This document shows, in pieces, positions 23,786 to 30,335 of a stretch of 49,548 nucleotides of DNA. Below the pieces are notes generated by a model that saw only the letters and a program-made list of their open reading frames with translations, ran no database searches and was not told the DNA's origin. A program made the translations under genes and the position numbers. This DNA comes from Anaerobutyricum stercoris (lineage in GTDB: Bacteria > Bacillota > Clostridia > Lachnospirales > Lachnospiraceae). The DNA lies in assembly GCA_019116455.1 (NCBI GenBank), contig DXBR01000111.1, positions 1 through 49,548 on the forward strand. The letters are read 5' to 3'. Position 1 is the first letter of the stretch, and each line of letters starts with the position of its first letter.

Positions 23786-24226
23786 ATGAAAATCAGCAGT
23801 AGAGAAGAATTTGAAAAACAGAACATGTTTGGTATGGGACAGCCAAATGAGGCGTTCGCACAGTTTTTTATCGGGGATTCCTTTCTGAATCCGCTGACCA
23901 AACCGGGTGAGTCTGTGGTTGGTCTTGCCAATGTGAACTTTGCGCCGGGATGCCGCAATAACTGGCATATTCATCATGCGAAAAGCGGCGGCGGTCAGAT
24001 GCTGATCTGTACAGCCGGAGAGGGCTGGTATCAGGAGGAAGGAAAAGAGGCGGTCAGCCTTACGCCGGGAACGGTCATTAACATTCCTGCGGAAGTAAAA
24101 CACTGGCATGGAGCCAAAAAGGATTCCTGGTTCAGCCACATCGCTGTGGAAGTGCCGGGTGAAGAGACATCCAACGAGTGGTGCGAGCCGGTGTCCGACG
24201 AAGAGTACGCAAAACTGCCGGAATAA
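23786..24226 (+). CDS. Cupin-domain protein
   Basis: Single-domain cupin of 146 residues. Motif 1 is GCRNNWHIHHAKSGGGQMLICTAG (two histidines and the spaced Glu-equivalent position) and motif 2 is PGTVINIPAEVKHWHGA, so the metal-binding histidines are present. Such cupins usually pair with carboxymuconolactone-decarboxylase-like proteins; a remnant of one follows. ATG 23786 sits after GGAGGATATAGAGTT. The 197 bases upstream hold only a very short frame (23703-23789) overlapping the start, with no recognised similarity. Confidence 0.88.
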   Translation: MKISSREEFEKQNMFGMGQPNEAFAQFFIGDSFLNPLTKPGESVVGLANVNFAPGCRNNWHIHHAKSGGGQMLICTAGEGWYQEEGKEAVSLTPGTVINIPAEVKHWHGAKKDSWFSHIAVEVPGEETSNEWCEPVSDEEYAKLPE

Positions 24227-24238
24227 GCAGAAGGAAAC

Positions 24239-24358
24239 ATGAATCTTGGAAATGACAAAGCTTTTCTTATGAGGGTTGTGTCCCAGTGTCTTCCATATAT
24301 TGGATATCCGAGAAGCTTAAACGCCGTTTCCTGCATCAATAAGGCTGCGGAAATGTAA
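24239..24358 (+). pseudogene. Remnant of a carboxymuconolactone-decarboxylase-like gene
   Basis: A 39-codon frame with AGAAGGA before its ATG encodes VVSQCLPYIGYPRSLNAVSC followed by INKAAEM. This resembles the conserved C-terminal helix of the AhpD/CMD family, here with almost the whole protein deleted. It follows the cupin gene by 12 bases, the normal place for such a partner. Confidence 0.55.
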
Positions 24359-24362
24359 CGGA

Positions 24363-24490
24363 TTTACAGAAATTTTACTGAAAACACAAGAAAATTTACA
24401 TTTATTTGACAAATTTTACATTAGGCATAACAAAATAAAGAAAAAAGGTATATAATAGGGACAGCCAGTTGTGAAAAACGGGCTGTCCCT
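24363..24490 (+). promoter_or_regulatory. Phased TTTACA repeats, promoter and hairpin before the KdpDE-like operon
   Basis: Copies of TTTACA, TTTTACT, TTTACA, TTGACA and TTTTACA lie with their C residues at 24367, 24378, 24399, 24410 and 24419, roughly one turn of helix apart. This matches direct-repeat boxes of PhoP/WalR-type regulators. A TATAAT follows at 24451-24456 and a perfect 10-bp hairpin AGGGACAGCC/GGCTGTCCCT (24457-24490) begins at the expected transcript start. The next 60 bases to the gene show nothing else clear. Confidence 0.6.
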
Positions 24491-24551
24491 TAATCTTTAC
24501 TACATCTTAGCCAGAAAAGTGATATAGTCGTTAGCGGAGGTTACAGAAAAG

Positions 24552-25610
24552 ATGAACAAATACAAAATTTATATACGGGACATGTTTCTTACCGTAATTG
24601 TTCTGGGCGTAACCTTTCTTATTAATCTGGTCCTGCAGAACATATTTAAAACGCAGTCATTTTCTTCGGATGTTTTTATTTTAGGGGTATTCCTGATATC
24701 TCTGAAAACAGAAGGGTATTTATGGGGGATCCTGGCATCGCTTGTCAGCGTGCTGGTAGAAAGCTTTGCTTTTACATTTCCATACTTTGTTCTTGACTTT
24801 GCAGCTGTGGAGAGTCTGTTCTCGGCAGTGGTCATGCTGATCGTAGCTGTGCTGACCAGCGCGCTGACCACAAAGATAAAGGAACAGGAAAGAACAAAGA
24901 CAGAAAATGAAAAAGAGAGGGTGCGGGCCAATCTGCTGAGGGCGATTTCCCATGATCTGCGCACGCCGCTCACTACCATTTACGGCTCCTGTTCCGCGAT
25001 TATAGAGAATTATGATTCTCTCAGGAAAGAGCAGAAAATTAAGCTGCTCGGGGAGATCAGAGAGGATGCGGAATGGCTGATCCGGATGGTGGAGAATCTG
25101 CTGTCCGTGACAAAAATCGGCAGTAAGAAGGTGCAGGTCATCAAGACTCCCACAGTGCTGGAAGAGCTGATCGACGATACCCTGATCAAGTTTCACAAGC
25201 GTTATCCGAACCAGAAAGTAGCTGTGCAGATTCCGGAAGAATTTATCAGTATTCCGGTGGATCCGCTGCTGATCGAGCAGGTTCTTATCAATCTGCTGGA
25301 AAATGCGGTGCTGCATGCGGAAGGAATGACAACGCTTGCCTTCACAGTGAGAACATCCGGCAGACAGGCCGTCTTTGAGATTGCGGATGACGGCTGCGGA
25401 ATATCGGCGGAAGAACTCGACAGAATCTTCGACGGATATCAGGAGAGAGCCGGTGAACTTACGGATGGGAAGAGAAACAATATGAGTATCGGCCTTTCCG
25501 TCTGTGCGACCATTATCAGGGCACACGGTGGAAGCATCAAGGCTGAAAATCGCAGAGAAGGAGGGGCGCGTTTCAGTTTCTCATTGGAAATGGAGGAAAT
25601 GAATGAATAA
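24552..25610 (+). CDS. KdpD-like histidine kinase lacking the N-terminal sensor domains
   Basis: Kinase of 352 residues. Four hydrophobic segments (about residues 12-105) form a DUF4118-like membrane domain as in KdpD. The phosphoacceptor is H134 in RAISHDLRTPLTTIYG, followed by the N-box NLLENAVLHA and the DDGCGIS G1 box. The KdpD and universal-stress domains (about 500 residues) of classical KdpD are missing, so K+ or turgor sensing, if any, must use the membrane part. The end overlaps the response-regulator start by 8 bases. The linked genes are K+ and phosphate transporters. Confidence 0.88.
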   Translation: MNKYKIYIRDMFLTVIVLGVTFLINLVLQNIFKTQSFSSDVFILGVFLISLKTEGYLWGILASLVSVLVESFAFTFPYFVLDFAAVESLFSAVVMLIVAVLTSALTTKIKEQERTKTENEKERVRANLLRAISHDLRTPLTTIYGSCSAIIENYDSLRKEQKIKLLGEIREDAEWLIRMVENLLSVTKIGSKKVQVIKTPTVLEELIDDTLIKFHKRYPNQKVAVQIPEEFISIPVDPLLIEQVLINLLENAVLHAEGMTTLAFTVRTSGRQAVFEIADDGCGISAEELDRIFDGYQERAGELTDGKRNNMSIGLSVCATIIRAHGGSIKAENRREGGARFSFSLEMEEMNE

Positions 25611-26310
25611 TAAATATAAACTGCTGGTAATTGAAGATGAGACCAACATCCGCAGTTTTGTAAAAACAATTCTGGATACCAACGGTTATCAGGTTCTGAC
25701 AGCGGGAAGCTTACGGCAGGGGATGCTTGTATATTCTTCCCATCATCCGGATCTGGTGCTTCTGGATCTGGGACTGCCGGATGAAGACGGGATGTCTTTT
25801 ATCAGTAAGATACGCCGGTCTGATTCCACGCCGATCATCGTACTCTCCGCGAGAACGCAGGAGAACGATAAAGTGACGGCGCTGGATGCCGGCGCCAACG
25901 ACTATATCACAAAACCTTTTGGGACAGCAGAGTTACTGGCACGGGTACGGGCAGCTTTGCGTAACAGACGCTATGAAGGAATTCAGGGTGGAGAAGACGT
26001 AAATGGCGGATACAGATTCAAGGATCTGGAGATTGATTATGCCAGACGTCTGGTCCGTGTGCGGGAAAAAGAGATTAAATTAACGCAGACGGAGTATAAT
26101 ATAGTAGCCCTGCTTTCACAGCACGCGGGAAGAGTACTGACTTATGCGTCCATTATTCAGGCCGTATGGGGAAGCTCCGACGCGGGAAGTATTAAAAAGC
26201 TGCAGGTGAATATGGCAAATATCCGAAAAAAATTGGGCTCAAGACCGGGAGAGAAGAATTATATTGTCAATGAGCTGGGCGTTGGATATCGAATGCAGGA
26301 CGAAGCATAA
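25603..26310 (+). CDS. KdpE-like OmpR-family response regulator
   Basis: Response regulator of 235 residues. The acidic pocket E11-D12, phosphoacceptor D55 (LVLLDLGLPD) and K104 (ITKPFG) are present, followed by a winged helix with LTQTEYNIVALLSQHAGRVLT and NMANIRKKLGSR. It is translationally coupled to the kinase. Its likely targets are the downstream Trk-type K+ uptake genes and its own promoter. Whether it reads the phased repeats upstream is not known. Confidence 0.9.
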   Translation: MNNKYKLLVIEDETNIRSFVKTILDTNGYQVLTAGSLRQGMLVYSSHHPDLVLLDLGLPDEDGMSFISKIRRSDSTPIIVLSARTQENDKVTALDAGANDYITKPFGTAELLARVRAALRNRRYEGIQGGEDVNGGYRFKDLEIDYARRLVRVREKEIKLTQTEYNIVALLSQHAGRVLTYASIIQAVWGSSDAGSIKKLQVNMANIRKKLGSRPGEKNYIVNELGVGYRMQDEA

Positions 26311-26341
26311 GGAGACTTGAAAGAAGAAAGAGGATATTACA

Positions 26342-27640
26342 ATGTTTAGGTTACTAAAAAGACAATCTCCGGGACGTATCATCGCTCTGGGATTTCTTTC
26401 TGTGATTTTGATTGGTTCCGTACTTCTCATGCTGCCATGCAGCGTAAAAGACGGCGTGACTTTAAGGTATATCGACGCTTTGTATACGTCTACCAGCGCG
26501 GTGTGCGTGACAGGGCTGATCGCGGTTGACGCGGGGGATACATTTACTCCTCTCGGACAGACATTCCTTGCCATGCTGATTCAGGTAGGAGGTCTTGGCG
26601 TGACGGCGGTGGGAGCCGGCGTGATCATTGCCATCGGCAAGAGGGTAAACATGAAAGGACGCAATCTCATCCGGGAGGCCATGAATCTGGACTCCGGAAG
26701 AGGGCTGGTCATTTTTGTGCGGGATATTTTTATTACAACGGTTATTATTGAGCTTTCCGGTGCAGTATTAAGCTTTCTGGTGTTTGTACAGGATTATCCG
26801 CCGATCCGGGCGATCGGAATCAGTTTATTCCATTCCGTCGCCGCTTTTAATAACTCCGGATTCGATATTCTGGGTAATTTCCAGAATCTGATTCCATATC
26901 GGCACGATGTGCTGCTGAATGTGGTGACCTGTGCACTGATTATCCTGGGTGGTATTGGTTTTCTTGTTATCCGGGAAGTCTGCTCCAAGCGATTCCGATG
27001 GAAAAAGTTTTCCATGCATGCGAAGGTCGTGATTTCCATGAGCGCCATCCTTATCGTGGTGGGAGCCGTGATGCTCAAGCTTACGGAAGACATTACCTGG
27101 ATGGCAGCCTTTTTCCACAGTGTTTCCGCCAGAACAGCAGGTTTTTCCACTTATCCGCTGGGAACATTTTCTCAGTCGGGACTTTTGGTACTGACGGTAC
27201 TGATGTTCATCGGAGCATCTCCGGGTTCCACCGGCGGAGGTATCAAAACCAGCACATTTTTTGTTTTGCTGCAGGGAATCAAATCGGCGGCAACCAATAA
27301 AGACGAAAAGGCATTTCGATATGCGATTCCTAAAAATGCCTTCCGCAAGGCGGCGGTCATAGCTATTCTGGCGCTGGGCGTCGTAATTGTGGGAACCTAT
27401 CTGATGACGATCATGGAGCCGGACACTCCGTTTATTGACCTGCTGTTTGAGGTTACCAGTGCTTTTGGCACGGTGGGACTCTCCACAGGAATCACGGCGG
27501 ATTTATGTGACGGAAGTAAGTTATTGTCGATCATTATTATGTATATTGGCAGGCTGGGACCTCTGACGATCGCTTCTCTCTGGTACTTTACGAGAGGTGA
27601 CAGAGTCAGCTATCCGGAAGGAAATATTGCAATTGGATAA
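26342..27640 (+). CDS. TrkH/KtrB-type potassium channel subunit
   Basis: Membrane pore protein of 432 residues with the four-fold M1-P-M2 architecture. Selectivity-filter-like segments are visible as TSAVCVTGLIAVD, FNNSGFDILG, SARTAGFSTYPL and SAFGTVGLSTGIT, and the STGGGIKTSTFFVLL intramembrane gate loop follows the third repeat. KtrB-type pores take up K+, often with Na+, together with a cytosolic TrkA/KtrA ring. The gene sits 31 bases after the KdpE-like regulator and 14 bases before the TrkA-type gene. Confidence 0.93.
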   Translation: MFRLLKRQSPGRIIALGFLSVILIGSVLLMLPCSVKDGVTLRYIDALYTSTSAVCVTGLIAVDAGDTFTPLGQTFLAMLIQVGGLGVTAVGAGVIIAIGKRVNMKGRNLIREAMNLDSGRGLVIFVRDIFITTVIIELSGAVLSFLVFVQDYPPIRAIGISLFHSVAAFNNSGFDILGNFQNLIPYRHDVLLNVVTCALIILGGIGFLVIREVCSKRFRWKKFSMHAKVVISMSAILIVVGAVMLKLTEDITWMAAFFHSVSARTAGFSTYPLGTFSQSGLLVLTVLMFIGASPGSTGGGIKTSTFFVLLQGIKSAATNKDEKAFRYAIPKNAFRKAAVIAILALGVVIVGTYLMTIMEPDTPFIDLLFEVTSAFGTVGLSTGITADLCDGSKLLSIIIMYIGRLGPLTIASLWYFTRGDRVSYPEGNIAIG

Positions 27641-27654
27641 CGCAGGAGGATATT

Positions 27655-28344
27655 ATGTTTGGAAAACAGAAAAAAGACAGCAGAACATATGGTATCATAG
27701 GCCTTGGAAGATTTGGATATGCTCTGGCCTCAGAGCTTGCGGAAGCAGGCGCGGAACTTCTGGTCATCGACCGGGATGAGGAAAAGGTGCGGGAACTCCG
27801 CGATGTCACGGAAAATGCTTATGTGGTCAAAAATCTTGACAAAAAGTCTCTGCTTGAAACAGGAATTAAAAACTGTGATGTGGCGGTGGTCTGCATCGGC
27901 GAGCAGATGGGAACCTCCATTCTTACGACGCTTCACCTGGTGAGCATCGGCGTTCCTACGGTGATCGCCAAGGCGAACAGCGCCGAGCATGGAGAGATTC
28001 TTGAGAGACTGGGAGCGGAAGTGGTTTATCCGGAGAGAGATATGGCTGTCCGCCTTGCCCTTCGTCTGGAATCTTCGAGAATTCTTGATTTTGTGCAGCT
28101 GAGCAAGAAAATCAACATCACAAAGGTGGCTGTTCCGGACAGTATGGTGGGTCAGTCCATCAAGAGCCTGAATCTTCGCTCCAAACTTGGCGTAAATATC
28201 ATTGCCATTGAAAATAAAGAGTCTGTTATGGAAGACGTTCGCCCGGAATATGAACTGAGACAAAATGATATTCTGTATATCTCGGGAAGTGAGGAGGGAA
28301 TGCTCCACCTTACAGACTGGATCGAGAAAGAAAAAAATTCCTGA
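27655..28344 (+). CDS. KtrA/TrkA-type regulatory subunit (single RCK)
   Basis: Cytosolic gating protein of 229 residues. The RCK-N Rossmann fold begins with TYGIIGLGRFGYALASELAEAGAELLVIDRD (residues 10-40), and the RCK-C domain follows from about residue 140 (VPDSMVGQSIKSLNLRSKLG, YISGSEEG). Octameric rings of this size open KtrB pores on ATP or NADH binding. RCK-C domains can bind c-di-AMP in Firmicutes; the exact residues were not checked. It is co-transcribed with the TrkH-type gene. AGGAGG precedes the ATG. Confidence 0.93.
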   Translation: MFGKQKKDSRTYGIIGLGRFGYALASELAEAGAELLVIDRDEEKVRELRDVTENAYVVKNLDKKSLLETGIKNCDVAVVCIGEQMGTSILTTLHLVSIGVPTVIAKANSAEHGEILERLGAEVVYPERDMAVRLALRLESSRILDFVQLSKKINITKVAVPDSMVGQSIKSLNLRSKLGVNIIAIENKESVMEDVRPEYELRQNDILYISGSEEGMLHLTDWIEKEKNS

Positions 28345-28486
28345 GAATGACAGAATGAATCAGGAGAAAGCCTGTTTTGGCCTGCGGAAGACGGAAAAGA
28401 ATCCGTTATCCGAAGCAGACAGCGCAGAGCGGCCGCCTGTCTTTGTGAAAACAGGTTGAGAGAGAAAATGGAGGAAAAATAAAGGT

Positions 28487-30121
28487 ATGAGTATTAGCAT
28501 CGTATTAGGACTTCTGGGCGGTCTCGCCCTGTTCCTTTACGGTATGCAGATGATGAGTTCCGGCCTGGAGGCGGCAGCCGGGAACCGAATGAAAGGGATA
28601 CTGGAGAAACTGACATCCAATCCGATACTGGGTGTGATCGTCGGAGCGGGTATTACAGCTGTTATCCAGTCTTCCTCTGCAACTACCGTGATGGTTGTCG
28701 GTTTTGTCAATTCCGGAATGCTGAGTCTGCAGCAGGCGGTCTGGATCATCATGGGAGCCAATATCGGAACGACCATAACCGGACAGCTGATCGCTCTTGA
28801 CGTGGGAGCGATCGCGCCGTTGCTGGCCTTTGCCGGCGTGGCTGTCGTTACATTCAGCAAAAAGCAGACGGTACAGCACTATGGCCAGATCGTGGCGGGG
28901 CTTGGTATACTTTTTCTCGGTATGGAGATGATGAGCAGTGCCATGTCGCCGCTGCGGGATTCAGAAACGTTTATCAGTCTGATGACCCAGTTTGGTAATC
29001 CGGTGATCGGAATACTGGTGGGCGCGGTATTTACCGCTATCATCCAGTCTTCCTCTGCCTCTGTAGGTATTCTGCAGACTTTGGCCATCGGCGGTCTCAT
29101 CGACCTGCCGAATGCGGTGTTCGTACTGTTTGGTCAGAATATCGGTACCTGCATCACCGCTGTTCTGGCGTCCATCGGAACAAGCAGAAATGCCAAGCGG
29201 ACAACCATTATCCATTTGACCTTTAATATCATCGGTACGATAATCTTTACCATCGTCTGTATTCTCACGCCGCTTACTACAGTGGTGCAGAACTTCACGC
29301 CGGACAATCCGGCGGCACAGATCGCCAATATGCACACGCTGTTTAATGTGGTCACCACATTGCTTCTCTTGCCGTTTGGCAGGAAGCTGGCGAAGCTGGC
29401 GGTGCGGATTCTGCCGGAGCGAGAGGGAGAAGAGCCGGATACACAGGGACTTATGTATATCAAGCCTCTGGAGGCTGGCGCTGAGTATCAGATGGGAAAT
29501 GCGGCCATTGCCTTTAACGGTATCTGGAATGAATTGAGACGTATGGAGAAGATGACCAGAGAAAATGTGGAGGAAAGCTTTACGGCTGTTATGGAAGGCA
29601 GCTCGGCAAGGTTTTCCAAGGTGGAAGAAAATGAGGAATATATCGATTATCTCAACAAAGAGATTTCCAAATATATTTCACGTATCCTTGTCCATGAGAC
29701 AAACCGAAAGGATTCTTCCAACTTCAGTTCCTTTTTCAGAATATGCAGTAATCTGGAACGGATCGGCGATCATGCCATGAATATCTGCGAGTACACGCAG
29801 ATGATGGATGAAAAAAAGATTACCTTCTCCAGGGAGGCAAAAAAAGAGATTGAGAACATGCGCAGTATCAGTCTCTCGGCCATTGACCATCTGAACAACC
29901 TGGATGCCTTGTCAGAAGAAGCGTTGTCAGAAATTTCCGGCATTGAGCAGCAGATTGACCAGATGACAGAAGAATATCGTCAGAATCAGATGGAAAGAAT
30001 GCGTATGGAGACCTGTGAGGGAGAGGCTGGTATTCTGTATTCAGAGATGCTGACAGACTTTGAACGAATCGGTGACCATGTCCTGAATATCGGACAGGAA
30101 CTTGCGACGATTCGTGCGTAA
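28487..30121 (+). CDS. Na/Pi cotransporter family protein with PhoU-like C-terminus
   Basis: Membrane protein of 544 residues. Two inverted-repeat Na/Pi domains carry QSSSATTVMVVGFVNSG (about residues 61-77) and QSSSASVGILQTLAIGG (about 188-204), the family signature. From about residue 345 a helical PhoU-like domain follows (ERIGDHAMNICEY and ERIGDHVLNIGQE). Such proteins move phosphate with Na+. It follows the K+ uptake genes after 142 bases that hold only a doubtful 34-codon frame. Two terminators lie downstream. Confidence 0.92.
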   Translation: MSISIVLGLLGGLALFLYGMQMMSSGLEAAAGNRMKGILEKLTSNPILGVIVGAGITAVIQSSSATTVMVVGFVNSGMLSLQQAVWIIMGANIGTTITGQLIALDVGAIAPLLAFAGVAVVTFSKKQTVQHYGQIVAGLGILFLGMEMMSSAMSPLRDSETFISLMTQFGNPVIGILVGAVFTAIIQSSSASVGILQTLAIGGLIDLPNAVFVLFGQNIGTCITAVLASIGTSRNAKRTTIIHLTFNIIGTIIFTIVCILTPLTTVVQNFTPDNPAAQIANMHTLFNVVTTLLLLPFGRKLAKLAVRILPEREGEEPDTQGLMYIKPLEAGAEYQMGNAAIAFNGIWNELRRMEKMTRENVEESFTAVMEGSSARFSKVEENEEYIDYLNKEISKYISRILVHETNRKDSSNFSSFFRICSNLERIGDHAMNICEYTQMMDEKKITFSREAKKEIENMRSISLSAIDHLNNLDALSEEALSEISGIEQQIDQMTEEYRQNQMERMRMETCEGEAGILYSEMLTDFERIGDHVLNIGQELATIRA

Positions 30122-30158
30122 TCGCATTAAACATACCCTATATGACATAAAAGACATG

Positions 30159-30199
30159 CGGCATGTCCGCGGCTTCGGCTGCGGGCATGCCGTTTGTTT
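30159..30199 (+). terminator. UUCG-capped terminator after the Na/Pi gene
   Basis: A 15-base arm CGGCATGTCCGCGGC pairs with GCTGCGGGCATGCCG, closed by a C(TTCG)G tetraloop and followed by TTTGTTT. One of the most stable structures in the window. Confidence 0.9.
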
Positions 30200-30233
30200 A
30201 TGATGCAGGGAATACAGATCCATATAAAAAACG

Positions 30234-30264
30234 CTCCGCCAGGATCACATGGCGGGAGATTTTT
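30234..30264 (+). terminator. Second terminator before the PBP2 promoter
   Basis: CTCCGCCA pairs with TGGCGGGAG (one bulged G), followed by ATTTTTC. It insulates the BlaI-controlled promoter from upstream transcription. Confidence 0.8.
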
Positions 30265-30276
30265 CTGATAATAGGG

Positions 30277-30330
30277 TTGACATTCATCTCCTACATATGT
30301 AAGATATAAATATTACATATGTAGGAGATG
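30277..30330 (+). promoter_or_regulatory. BlaI-type double operator and promoter of PBP2
   Basis: TTGACA (30277-30282), a 17-base spacer and TAAGAT (30300-30305). Two TACATATGTA boxes (30292-30301 and 30314-30323), 22 bases centre to centre, lie over the -10 and the start site. Together they form a perfect 18-bp inverted repeat (30285-30302 with 30313-30330). BlaI/MecI proteins bind TACA-N2-TGTA dyads. The right arm also contains the ribosome binding site GGAG. Confidence 0.88.
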
Positions 30331-30335
30331 GAAGC

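Noticed and set aside
28356..28460. Small 34-codon frame between trkA-type and Na/Pi genes
   Set aside because: No ribosome binding site at a suitable distance and no recognisable features.
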